From NCBI GenBank assembly GCA_946800325.1, contig OX326956.1, forward strand, positions 24,960,356-25,024,355: DNA of 64,000 nucleotides. Direction: 5' to 3'. The translations under genes were made by a program, and so were the position numbers. Below the pieces are notes generated by a model. That model made no database searches and had not been told where the DNA came from. It was given only the letters and a program-made list of their open reading frames with translations. Below, piece by piece: positions 22,836-33,634 of this stretch (its first letter is position 1; each line of letters starts with the position of its first letter). Source of the stretch: Luzula sylvatica (lineage: Eukaryota; Streptophyta; Magnoliopsida; Poales; Juncaceae).

Positions 22836-24118
22836 AAGACTTAATCAACTTGGCCATATGTCCAACATATGTCGTGAGATCTAATCACACGTGATTCCAT
22901 TTTGTTTGTCCAACAAACTTATTGGTGAGCATTATCTTGAGAATCCGATATATTACGAAATCTTGGTGTGACCTTGTAGGTTCGTCTAAGACTGGCAGTG
23001 GATATGGCAGCATTCCACAAGGTATTGCGAGCACTAGACTGCCGTTAATACCTACCCAGAATTAGCACGAAAAAGGTGGAGAACACCTTTATGAAGATCC
23101 AGTACATCTTCATACCTAGCTCAGACAAGTGTTACTAGTCCTCTTGTTCGCGATATCTTCTGATCAAAAGAGTCACGGTGAAACCTAAGACTTCAAGTCA
23201 TCCTCTATTCTTTTTGATCAGATATACTCTTTCCCGATAAGAATTAGATTGATAATTACAATGCGAACTCCATGAGTTCCATCGAGCTTGGCCAAGCATT
23301 TCATCAATCTCAATTCAATCGAGGGGCCCGAGAGATATCTCCGTCTATCCTTTTCAAGGTTAGAAAGGAACAATTCCTATCTTGTAATCTCACATCCTTT
23401 GCCTATGCTAAAAACAATACCCAATAGTAATCTCTGCTACACAGTTACGCGTAGGGTCAATTATATCAAAGCATTGCCTTTTCACATACTAGGTATCCAT
23501 GAGACCACTCAAGTATGAAGAACCAAAACGCACTATCTGGATATGAGTTCGTCTCCAATGACTCTGACCATGTCACAAACTCATATAGTGGTCAGTCCAA
23601 CATACGACGCCGCGTATATCCATATTCTAGAATCGACGCTACCGTCCCAGATCAGTAAAACCTGATCATCTCATCTACGAATATGCCAGTGTATGTAAAA
23701 GTCTCCATTCAGTGAATGGACTACCTGGTTCAAACCTATGAACAACTTTATACACCAGGGACGTTTTAGAATTATATTCATTCCGTTTAGTGGTTTTACT
23801 ATCATTCAATTGACGAATCAATATGCCAGACTATGGCCATGCAACATATTATTCTCAACTGACTCGATGCACTAAACTAGAATAAAATTCAAGGTCTATC
23901 CGATTATAATAATCGAATAACCTCTCACACACTTTCTTGTTATTTAAAATTTTTGAAATATGAAGGTTTAGGTCATATAATGAATAATAATATAAATATC
24001 TGTCTCATAAACAAATACAATCCCAATATCACGCCTAGGGCATAATAAATGTTCTCCCACTTGCACTAGGCAGATCAAATCCCCTTATGCAATAAGAAAC
24101 ATAAATAAAATACCCAAT
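22836..24118 (-). other. Copia-1 3' untranslated region
   Basis: About 1.3 kb between the pol stop and the polypurine tract. No frame of note. Near 24060 the minus strand reads CTAGTGCAAGTGGGAGAA, the segment that in many plant copia elements follows RNase H. The rest is AT-rich and non-coding. Confidence 0.7.
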
Positions 24119-27103
24119 CTAACACTGCGATAGATATCCCAATCCTATCGCCCTAGCATGCTGCTCATGCTTGGCACGTGATAGTGGTTTCGTAAATGGA
24201 TCGGCCACGTTATCATCAGTAGGTATCTTCATTATTTTCACGTCACCTCTCTTCGTAATCTCACGAATCAAGTGGTAACGCCGGAGTACATGATTGGACC
24301 TGTGATGCGCTCGCGGTTCCTTTGATTGTGCTATTGCTCCGTTATTGTCACAATACACATCCATGGGACCCGAGATGCTTGGCATAACTCCAAGTTCCAT
24401 CACGAACTGTCGTAGCCAGACAGCCTCCTTTGCGGCTTCCGAAGCCGCGATGTATTCCGCTTCAGTCGTAGAATCAGCCACCGTCTTCTGTTTGGAGCTT
24501 TTCCAAACAACAGCTCCGCCATTGAGCGTGAAGACGTAACCACTTTGAGATTGGAAATCGTCCGGGCAAGTTTGGAAACTAGCATCTGTATATCCTTGGA
24601 TAACCAGATCTCTTTCCGCACCACCATAGACAAGAAACATATCTTTAGTATTCCTGAGATACTTAAGAATGCTCTTGACTGCGGACCAGTGAACTTCCCC
24701 GGGATCAGACTGATAGCGGGAAGTCACACTCAACGCATATGCGACATCTGGTCTAGTACATATCATGGCATACATGATCGATCCTATAGCCGAAGCGTAT
24801 GGGATCCGACTCATTCGCTCACGTTCAGCGTCCGTTGAAGGACACTGAGCCTTAGTGAGAGCGATGCCATGTGACATTGGCAGAAATCCTTTCTTGGATT
24901 GCTCCATGTGAAACCTAGTTATCACTTTGTCAATATATGTACTTTGACTTAGTCCGAGAAGTCTCCTCGATCTATCTCTATAGATCTTCACACCTAAAAT
25001 ATAGGCGGCTTCTCCTAAGTCCTTCATTGCGAATTGACTACCCAAATATGCCTTAACCTGGTTAAGCATTGGGATGTCATTTCCAATGAGTAAGATGTCG
25101 TCCACGTACAAGATGAGGAATACGACCAAACTCCCACTGAATTTCTTGTATACACAAGGTTCCTCGATATTTTGAATGAAACCATACTTTGCGATGACCT
25201 CATCGAAACGTATGTTCCACGCACGAGATGCTTGTTTTAATCCATAAATGGATCTCACAAGCTTGCACACTTTATTCGTATTCTTTGGATCGACAAAACC
25301 CTCGGGTTGTGTCATATACACATCCTCGGTAAGGTTCCCATTAAGGAAAGCGGTTTTGACATCCATCTGCCATATCTCATAATCGTGATATGCAGCTATC
25401 GCTAGAAGAATGCGAATACTTTTAAACATGGCTACTGGAGAAAACGTTTCATCATAGTCTATACCATGAATTTGCTTGAAACCTTTCACCACTAGTCTTG
25501 CTTTAAAAGTGTGTACATTACCATCCATGTCGGTTTTCTTCTTGAAAACCCATTTGCACCCAACGGTCTTAGCACCATTAGGTAGATCAATAAGATTCCA
25601 AACCTTATTATCATACATGGACTGGATCTCGGTTTTCATGGCGTCATGCCATTTCGAGGAATCCAGGCTAGACATAGCACCTTTGTAGGAGGTTGGCTCG
25701 TCATCTAGAGTCAACTCATCATCGTCATTACTAATGAGAAATCCATATCTCTCAGGTTCTTGACGATTCCTACTAGATCTACGTATAGCTTTTGTACTAG
25801 ATTCTGGTTCACCATCCAATGGTAACTCAGAATCTTGTTCCAGATCAACTTGTTCACTTTGTGGTTCTCGAATTTCTTCGAGATCAATTTTACTCCCACT
25901 GGCTTGACAATCTAGGAATTCCTTCTCTAAGAAGTGTCCTCGTCGAGCCACGAAAACCTTGTTTTCGCTAGGCAAGTAAAAGTAGTATCCTCTAGTTTCT
26001 TGAGGATACCCCACAAATAAACACTTGTCTGATCTTGGCTCGAGTTTTTCCGTCAATAGTCTTTTGACATATACCTCGCAGCCCCAAATCTTAAAATAAG
26101 ACAATAATGGCACCTTGCCATGCCATAATTCATATGGTGTCTTTTCAACAGATTTGGACGGAACTTTATTCAGTATATGAGCGGCCGTTTGAAGCGCGAA
26201 ACCCCAAAATGACTTTGGCAACTCCGTTCGACTCATCATCGAGCGAACCATGTCTAACAAGGTCCGATTCCTCCTCTCAGACACTCCATTCCATTGGGGT
26301 GTACCGGGTGGAGTCCATTGTGATACTATACCACAATCTCGAAGATAGTCCTCAAACTCATAGCTCAAGTATTCACCACCTCGATCCGATCGAATGGCTT
26401 TTACTTTCTTGCCCAGTTGAAGTTCTACTTCGTGTTGAAACTCTTTGAATTTCTCAAAAGTTTCACTTTTGTGACGCATTAAGTATAGATATCCATATTT
26501 ACTATAATCGTCAGTAAAAGTCACGAAGTAGCGATACCCATTTCTAGCCTCGACACTCATCGGTCCACATACATCGGAATGTATGAGGGCCAACACATCT
26601 TTCGATCTTTCTCCTTTCTTGGAGAAAGGTGTCTTTGTCATCTTACCCATCAAACAAGATTCGCAATTTTCTATTGACTCTAAGTCAAAAGAATCTAGCA
26701 CTCCATCCTTTTGGAGTCTAGCAATGCGTTTCTCGTTTATGTGTCCGAGACGACAATGCCATGAGTATGTTTCATTAGTTTGAGTGGTATTTATGTTATA
26801 AATGGACTGATTATTGTTGTTATTATCTAAATCCAAGACATATAGACCATTTTCAACTAGAACATTACTAAAGAAAATGTCATTCTTGCGAATAAAACAA
26901 TCATTAGTACCAATAACTAATTCATATCCATCCGCAACAAGTCTCGAAACAGAAATAATACTCCTACTCAAAGTAGGAACATAACAACAATTATCCAAAA
27001 CTAAAATAAGTCCATTTGGCAAAGTTAAATCATACGTCCCTTCGGCTAATGCTGCTACTCGAGCTCCATTCCCGACGCGTAAATCAACTTCGCCACGAAT
27101 CAA
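24119..27103 (-). CDS. Copia pol polyprotein: integrase, reverse transcriptase, RNase H
   Basis: 994 residues, uninterrupted. The pre-integrase zinc-binding segment has H116/H121 and C147/C150. The integrase core shows D177, D240 and E276, with the 35-residue D-E spacing typical of retroviral-type integrases. A disordered acidic linker follows (about 405-475). RT has TAFLNG at 585 and the catalytic YVDD at 666-669. RNase H has GYTDAS (D840), TEAEY and YCDNNGA (D919) before the conserved NVADPFTKPL end. The chosen start is simply the first Met in the frame; the natural polyprotein begins upstream in gag, which is deleted here. Family assignment is secure. Activity in trans is possible but not shown. 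Confidence 0.95.
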   Translation of the reverse strand: MIRGEVDLRVGNGARVAALAEGTYDLTLPNGLILVLDNCCYVPTLSRSIISVSRLVADGYELVIGTNDCFIRKNDIFFSNVLVENGLYVLDLDNNNNNQSIYNINTTQTNETYSWHCRLGHINEKRIARLQKDGVLDSFDLESIENCESCLMGKMTKTPFSKKGERSKDVLALIHSDVCGPMSVEARNGYRYFVTFTDDYSKYGYLYLMRHKSETFEKFKEFQHEVELQLGKKVKAIRSDRGGEYLSYEFEDYLRDCGIVSQWTPPGTPQWNGVSERRNRTLLDMVRSMMSRTELPKSFWGFALQTAAHILNKVPSKSVEKTPYELWHGKVPLLSYFKIWGCEVYVKRLLTEKLEPRSDKCLFVGYPQETRGYYFYLPSENKVFVARRGHFLEKEFLDCQASGSKIDLEEIREPQSEQVDLEQDSELPLDGEPESSTKAIRRSSRNRQEPERYGFLISNDDDELTLDDEPTSYKGAMSSLDSSKWHDAMKTEIQSMYDNKVWNLIDLPNGAKTVGCKWVFKKKTDMDGNVHTFKARLVVKGFKQIHGIDYDETFSPVAMFKSIRILLAIAAYHDYEIWQMDVKTAFLNGNLTEDVYMTQPEGFVDPKNTNKVCKLVRSIYGLKQASRAWNIRFDEVIAKYGFIQNIEEPCVYKKFSGSLVVFLILYVDDILLIGNDIPMLNQVKAYLGSQFAMKDLGEAAYILGVKIYRDRSRRLLGLSQSTYIDKVITRFHMEQSKKGFLPMSHGIALTKAQCPSTDAERERMSRIPYASAIGSIMYAMICTRPDVAYALSVTSRYQSDPGEVHWSAVKSILKYLRNTKDMFLVYGGAERDLVIQGYTDASFQTCPDDFQSQSGYVFTLNGGAVVWKSSKQKTVADSTTEAEYIAASEAAKEAVWLRQFVMELGVMPSISGPMDVYCDNNGAIAQSKEPRAHHRSNHVLRRYHLIREITKRGDVKIMKIPTDDNVADPFTKPLSRAKHEQHARAIGLGYLSQC

Positions 27104-27121
27104 CGATCTTCTACTTCTTAG

Positions 27122-27133
27122 GCTCTGATACCA
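27122..27133 (-). other. Primer-binding site (tRNA-Met) at the gag deletion junction
   Basis: Minus strand TGGTATCAGAGC, one base from the LTR. Immediately after it, CCTAAGAAGTAGAAG matches codons lying just after the protease in the sister element (about 52738), so the deletion joins the PBS to the middle of pol with a short GCCT overlap. Confidence 0.93.
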
Positions 27134-27134
27134 C

Positions 27135-27730
27135 TGTAGGGTTACGCACGCTTATATCAAAGTGTGCAGCAGAATTAGTCTCGCATGCGTAACCTAATTC
27201 TACCGGGATCACGCCCTAAAACCAACGAAAAAGGAAAAGTTTCGGAGAATTACCTCGTACAAGTTAGTACGTGTCGATTACTTCTCCAAATCCGTGAACC
27301 TTCTCCAAGGAATGCTAGTGCAGTCCCTCTACTCGTGTCCACCTTGATTTCGACCGATCGGAAATCACCAACGCCGTTCTAGTCGACGTCACGATTGAAT
27401 CTCTCAAATCCTTTTCTCAATTCTCCCTCTCAATCTCTCAGATCTAATCTGAATACTCGTACAAGAAGAAGAAGAGAAATGACGGCTCAAAACCCTAGGT
27501 CAGAAAAAGACTTAACCTAAAACGAAATCAGAATTTCATATATATAGAACTTAAGTCCGTTCTGAACGCACTTTAAGTGTGCGTTCGAACGCACACTGTT
27601 CTGACTTCAGATAGGAAAGTCCGTTCGAACGCACTCCAAGTTCGTTCCGAACGGACATACTTCTGACAGCAGATTTGTCTATTTATATATAAATTCTTCC
27701 AAGTTAATTCTTAAGCCATATTTTCTTTCA
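27135..27730 (-). repeat. 5' LTR of Copia-1 (nested)
   Basis: 596 bases. Differs from the 3' LTR by five visible substitutions (for example GCAGCAGAATT against GCAGCGGAATT). Carries the same two TTCGAA cassettes and TATA-like box. Confidence 0.95.
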
Positions 27731-30700
27731 GAAATTGCATGTGATGCGATGTAAATTTGAATAGGAGATGCTTGGAGTGTCTGGGGAATCCAAAGCATAG
27801 GGATGCGTGGATGTCCTTGTAATTCAAGGGTGGGATCGAAAGGAATAAAGGTCTAAGGGTATTTTGGGAAAATATTTTCCAAACAGATTGTTCGGACAAA
27901 GAGTTGTCCAAACTAATGATTCAAAGAACGGTGAAATCCGAGGAGGATTAAACCTAGAAGTTGATTGCTTCTTTTGGCATTGCCGTCTTAGCCATATGAA
28001 TGAGATACGCGAATCTAGATTCCATATGATGGATTGCTAGAACCATTCGAATTAGATTCGATTGATTAATGCGATACTTATTTATTAGGCAAGACGACAA
28101 AGTGCATCATTCTCCAAAGCTTGGAGAAAGATCCAACGAATTATTGGAAATTGCATTTAGATGTAAATGCTCCGATAAATTCCGAGGCAAGAGGAGGCTA
28201 TCGGTATTTTGTTACGTTTACGGACGGTTAAAGTAGATACGGTAATATCTATTTAATACGTGTCGAAACGGAGACTTTTGAAAGGTTCAAAGAGTTTCAA
28301 AACAAAATACAAAATCGACTAAGCAAGAAAATCAAAGCATTTTCGATAGGATCGAGAAGGCGAGTATTTGAGCTACGCACTTCAATAGGTTCGAAGAGGC
28401 GATATTTGAGTTATAAGTATTGATTATCATTCATGATTGTTGAATCGTTTCACGATTATATTCATTTCGGAACATTTAAATGTCCGAAAATAGGAAATGA
28501 ACGCATGTTAGACATGGTTCGATAAATGATAAGTCAAACGAATCTCCCAAAAATGTTTTGGGGATGCGCCCTTGTGACAGCGGCACTAATGAATGGTTGC
28601 ATATAAGATATGAACCATAAACCTTCTAATCGGTATAAAAGATGCCATATGAGATATGGATCGGAATGGTTCCGAAGTTGTCATTTGTACATATTTGAGG
28701 ATTTGAGTATATTTCGAAATTTGTTTCGGTTAAACTCAATCCCAAATCTGAAAAGTGTTCGTTTATGATATATCCTTAAGGAAACTAAAGGGTATTAGTT
28801 CTAACGTCCCGACGAAAATAAGATTTTCGTGGCTCGAAGAGATGCCTTATTGGAGGAGGACTCGATGCGCACAAGTTTGAAACTTGATGTTGCTAATCTC
28901 TATGCGGGCTAGTGGGAGTAGAATAAATCTCGAAAGAGTTTGAGATCTGAAAATGAACATTGAGCCGATGAAAGTTGACACGACTTCATCAAGAGTTGAT
29001 GAATACGAGTCGAACACACAAAGGAATTTTTCGTAGATCAAGTAGGCTATATCATAAGCTGATAAATACGAATTTGTCGTGGCAAATGATGATAGATCGA
29101 AATCATATGATGATTCGATATCCTACATGGAGGCTATGAGAATAACAATTCCACATGACATGGTGTCATGAAATCTGCGATTCGATCCGTGTAAATTATC
29201 AAGTTTAGAACTTGATTTCATTACTTTCCGGGTTAGACCCGTGAAAAGTCAATGGGTTTTCAAGATGAGAACCGACAAGGATAGGAATACGCATATATGT
29301 AAAGCGAGGCTTGTAGCGAAGAGTTTCATGCAATTCATAGTGAGACTATGAAGAAACGTTTTCGCATGTTGCCATGCTTTCACATTCTCGAAATTCTGCT
29401 TGCCATGGTCGCATATTATGACTATGTGATGTAGCAAAATGGATGTCAAAACAGAATTTCTTGACAGAAATTTTATGAAAGGATGTGTACTTGACACAAC
29501 CTTACGGTTTTGTCGATTCATAAGAATCGGGGATAGGATATGCACACTTTAACGATCCATATGATGGATTAGATAAAGCTTCTCGGAATTGGAATATTCA
29601 TTTTGACGAAGTTATAAACTGTTATAACATTGTCGGAACGAATTGAAACTTTGTGTACACATGAAGGTTAGTGGGAGCCGCATTCTATTTCTTGTAACGA
29701 CAATGGATTTAGGCGAGACTGCTTATGAATTAAGCGTGAAGATCTATAGGATAGATCTAAGAAGTTCCTCGTTCTATATTATCACACGTATATCGACATA
29801 CTGTTGAAAAAGGTTTTCAACATATAACTCCTTGGAGGAGTTAAATCGAAATGTCGAATGGCATACATTTTTGTGGCTCGATGTGAGACATCAAGCAGCG
29901 CAAAAATAGTAATGATATGATGCTTCACATTTTGATGTGAGAATCTATTTTGTATACCATGATATGTATGTGGATATGTGTCGTATGGATGAAGCGTCTA
30001 ATTCACCGTCAATAAAATCCAAGGGAATCACATGAGTTTGAATGTAATGCGATTACATGAGACAAATTCTTGTGAATGTATAATGGTTATACGTATATAT
30101 CAATGATTTAAATTGCGGCGCAATTGCGCCGCAATAGCGCAAATCGCAATAAATATTTCAAAAACGCAATGCCGCAAACAACTAAATTGCGCCGCAATAT
30201 CGCCGCAATATCGCGCAATATCGGTCATCATGTGTAAATTATAGTCCAAGCGCAATGGACCGCTATATCGCAATTTAAAACGTTGGTATATATACATAAT
30301 GGTTATGTATATTTAAACATATCGGGATTTGTATTGATAGCGGTGAAGTTTATCCTTGAATACTTTGCGAAAGAATTCATGATTTTATTTTATCTATAAT
30401 GGTGTGGAGGACGTGTTGGTTATAAAGAGTTATAACAACGACAGTTTCCAAATATTTAGCACGTCCAAATAATTAATGTGGAAAGTGTGTGCATGATTTG
30501 CTTAAACGAAAACATGGTTATGTGGAAAGGTTCCACATGACCAATAATTAATGATTCTATTTACGGAGGCAAGTATATTGTGGTTATGAAGCACAAAAAG
30601 AAGTGGTATGGATCAAGGATACATGACCAAACTCGAGTAGTCATGAGTTATCGGATTTATGGTTGTGTATTGCGTGATACGCAATAGTACAAGCCAAAAA

Positions 30701-30960
30701 TGCCGAGGTCACAACCAATTCTAGCCAATACTCAGAAAATTTCATTGATCCATGAAATTTTGTAAAATGATGTGATCGTAGGTATTGGAAATGTTCCAAA
30801 CCTTAACAAGATTAACACTAGCGGCAACGTGCGGACCCGTTTACAAAACCGCTCTCTCTAGTCACGCATGACTGTCGTGCGATGACTATGGGTATGGAGA
30901 TACCTAGAGGAGGAAGAAGAGACTAGAGTGTAGTTATCTAATACGATAGTCCTCGCAGGT
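27731..30960 (+). pseudogene. Decayed pol of copia element 2
   Basis: Continues element 2 after the nested Copia-1. Homology to the intact Copia-1 pol can be followed: pre-integrase (about 27960-28080), integrase (28080-28700), linker (28740-29050), RT (29200-29760) and RNase H (to about 30960). Many stops and frameshifts are present. In RT, TTTCTTGT (29696) passes directly to AACGACAATGGATTTAGGC, skipping the YVDD region, exactly as in Copia-A element 1. The relative at 42263-44259 still has that region. Confidence 0.8.
30101..30286. mobile_element. 186-bp palindromic insertion (non-autonomous DNA element)
   Basis: Interrupts element 2 where element 1 runs straight through (6551-6585). The ends are CAATGATTTAAATTGCG and the inverse CGCAATTTAAAACGTTGG, an imperfect TIR of about 17 bases. 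The interior contains the palindrome GCGGCGCAATTGCGCCGC and GCGCCGCAATATCGCCGC. Flanks GTATATAT and TATATATA are consistent with a 7-8-base duplication of the TATATAT target. Confidence 0.7.
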
Positions 30961-32067
30961 TATGGGTATGGAGATACCTATAGGTAAACGTTGCATCGCC
31001 CCAATACTTAATCCATATGAGTGCAATTTTAAATTTTTGCTGACTTAAATTTTTTATGCATTCACCTTATATGAAAACAGTGTGGGGTTATATAATTAGT
31101 TATATTAATCCAAATTTATATCTCGAAATATGAGCGTTTAGTATAATAAGATTTACTAAGTAAAGACGTCATATATTAAATACTTAAAATAAATGATATT
31201 TAAAACGAAATTTAATAAGAGTATATATTTCGAAATTGTCCCAATTTAAGATTAGGATATTTAATGAGTTAAATATATTCTATTATATGATAATAGACTA
31301 ACATGATTAATATGTTTGCCGAGGTGATGATTCAGCTTTACTAATCATTGACAAAAGAGCGTGTCAAATCGGAAATATAGTTACATATAGTTGATATGTA
31401 TGGACTTGACCAAAAGGTGCGAATTCATAACATGGTTTTGTCAATAAAAATGAATCGCAACGAATAGGTTTTGGTAGCTTCATACTTGAGATAACACTTG
31501 ATTAATTTTTATACGTAGTTGCATACTTTGATATAGTTAACATTATTCCGTAAATGGGTAATAAGGCTATCATTGGGTGTGTCACAAAATATGAATATTA
31601 ATGTGATTATCAAGATAGGAATTGTTCATTTCGAAAGAAATAGATATTTTGTTGGTCACCGATTGAATTAAATTAACATGTGCACAAATTGATATTGATC
31701 AATTGTTAAATTAATTCATGAGAAATCGAAAAAACATTAAGTCAATTACATAAAGGGGATGACTATCACCATGCCTCGTCATTGACAGATATCGCGAACA
31801 AGAGAACCAAAATCGTATATCAAGATTAGGTATAAATGATGAAAGTCATTTAAATTCAATTTAACATGGGTATCTATGATGGAGTGACTAGATCCCGCTC
31901 ATCAAGATTAGGCATAAGTTTACGGCCATCGTTAAGTTGAACCTACACGGTCACACATAGAAATGAGATAAGTCGGGCTTGAACAATAAGTATATAGGAT
32001 ATACATAAACTCTCTAAAAATTATACATATATATGATCTGTATAGTACGTTTTACGTAGATATAAAA
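30961..32067 (+). other. 3' non-coding region of copia element 2
   Basis: AT-rich, no frame. The first part is matched by 47051-47391 and the mirrored 5760-5830 region of element 1. It leads into the polypurine tract. Confidence 0.65.
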
Positions 32068-32080
32068 TTGAGTGGGAGAC
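32068..32080 (+). other. Polypurine tract of copia element 2
   Basis: TTGAGTGGGAGAC directly before the 3' LTR; identical in type to that of Copia-A element 1. Confidence 0.9.
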
Positions 32081-32712
32081 TGAAGGAAATGCAGTTTCAC
32101 ATCTACGTTAAAATTGTACGTATAAGGATATATGAACATGGTAGTTCATAGAAATATAACATGTGTATTAGATGCACATATTTATATATGATATACATAA
32201 TTAGATAGATAAGATAAGATTTTAGGAAAAATCTGTTTGGAACATTTTTACTAAAACGGACATAACTTTCGTATACGAACACCGATTTGGATGATTCAAC
32301 TCTCATAAGTTAGATAATTAGATTATCTACAACTTTCATATTCGGTGGAAAAATATTTGAATAACGTAGGACGTTCATTCTAATGAAATACACGAAAGGT
32401 GCGACCTGAACGGAACGACCGGTTTGGGCGTGGGACGAACCGGTACGAGCGAAAAAGTGCGAACGAAAAGGTACGAGCGAAAAGGTGCGAACGAAAAGGT
32501 GCGGCGTGAACGGAAGTGAAGGCTTCGCAGCGACAAACCCTTCGTAAGCGATCAATTTCGCTAGGTACAAATATTACGTTTATGAGATTTACGTTGTATT
32601 AGTTATAGGCAATTTGATAAACAAATCGTAGATGAGATCTCGGAGATTTGTACTCCGTCGAGTCCAATAATTATCCGCTGTGCGGACTCGATGGGGTGTA
32701 GATAACCCAACA
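32081..32712 (+). repeat. 3' LTR of copia element 2
   Basis: 632 bases, TGAAGG to CAACA, very similar to the 5' LTR; the 14-base difference is one unit of the GAACGAAAAGGTGC tandem run (about 32446-32507). Followed by the duplication TCTCT. Confidence 0.92.
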
Positions 32713-32717
32713 TCTCT

Positions 32718-33002
32718 TCCAAATCATAAATGAAAATAAGGAAAAACCCTACAATCCAAAAATTGTAAAGCCATCGTGGCGCGCCGGACTCATTCAAAAA
32801 TTCTCACAATACAAAAGTACCGCCTGTACTAACTCTAGAGACTTTGGTCTCTTTTTCTCTCACGGCCAATAAGAATGGAGCTCTAAACTTTTCGAGGGAG
32901 AGAGAGAGAGCGAGAGAGAGAGAATATACTAAACATCCTATAATTAATGCCTCCATTTTCATAAGATTTGTTGCTTGACATCCATATATTATATTTATAA
33001 CA
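32718..33002 (-). repeat. Copia-E 3' LTR (partial)
   Basis: Ends TATTTATAACA at 33002, next to the minus-strand polypurine tract CGGGGGAG (33003-33010). It contains a GAGAGAGCGAGAGAG run at about 32899-32925. The other end is lost or lies beyond the element 2 insertion, before 20205. A minus-strand RNase H fragment follows, in the right order for a 3' LTR. Confidence 0.65.
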
Positions 33003-33117
33003 CTCCCCCGTGGATATCAATATTTCATAAGCATGAGAAGCTGCCTCGTTAAAAGCCTGGTCAGGAAAAACTCATTGGGATAAAAACCATGACTAGGAAA
33101 AAAATGTGTAGAGCGTA

Positions 33118-33629
33118 TTATTTCTCCCCCTCATGGGTACACATATCTCTAAAATGACGGAGTCCAATCTTATGTCTTAATTGCCTGAAAGTTTTTGTTG
33201 GCAACGATTTGGTGAAGAAATCTGCAAGATTATTACTCGAGCGAATTTGCTGGATATCAATTTCGCCGCTCTTCTGGAGCTCTTGTGAGGAGAACAATTT
33301 TGGAGAAATATGTTTCGTCCTATGTCCTTTAATATATCCTCCCTTAATTTGGGCAATGCATGCAACATTATCTTCGTATATCACTGTTGGACTCCCTTTG
33401 ATTGTTTTCATACCACGTGATTCTTGAATGTGTTGAATCATTGACCTCAACCATACACACTCCCTACTAGCCACATGAGGTGCTATTATTTCATAATGAT
33501 TCGATGATGTGGCAACCAAGGTTTGCTTGGTTGATCGCCGGGATATGGCAGTCTCACCATATGTGAATAAATATCCAGTTTGAGACCGAGCTTTATGTGG
33601 ATCTGACATATATCCAGCATCTGCATATC
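33118..33629 (-). pseudogene. Copia-E RNase H fragment
   Basis: A 163-residue minus-strand frame reads like the end of a plant copia polyprotein: KARSQTGYLFTYG, the STKQTLVATSSNHYE block (RNase H, with E in the usual AE/YE position), VIYEDNVACI (catalytic D), HRTKHISPK and NLADFFTKSLP. Its upstream coding continues at 37864-38009 and 39017-39283, after the two insertions are passed. The lineage differs from Copia-1 and Sirevirus. It probably had an intact frame before the insertions, but its upstream half is missing. Confidence 0.9.
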
Positions 33630-33634
33630 CGACT

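Larger units (their letters stand above)
22224..27730 (-). mobile_element. Copia-1 element, young, gag/protease-deleted
   Basis: Both LTRs are 596 bases, start TGTAGGGTTACGC, end TTTTCTTTCA, and differ at only five positions that I can count. The target duplication GAAAT is perfect (22219-22223 and 27731-27735). The uninterrupted target is visible in the paralog at about 35188-35215. PBS and polypurine tract are on the minus strand. The internal region has one 994-residue ORF for integrase, RT and RNase H, but leader, gag and protease are missing between the PBS and codon 1. It therefore cannot make its own particle. Confidence 0.95.
20210..32712 (+). mobile_element. Copia element 2, degenerate, carrying a nested Copia-1
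   Basis: 5' LTR 20210-20855 and 3' LTR 32081-32712 both run TGAAGGAAATGCAG to CAACA, with PBS and polypurine tract in place and a perfect 5-bp duplication TCTCT (20205-20209 and 32713-32717). The internal region is homologous to Copia-A element 1, although the LTRs are shorter and clearly different. Reading frames are destroyed and the RT lacks the YVDD segment. A Copia-1 element sits at 22224-27730, and a 186-bp element at 30101-30286. Confidence 0.9.
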
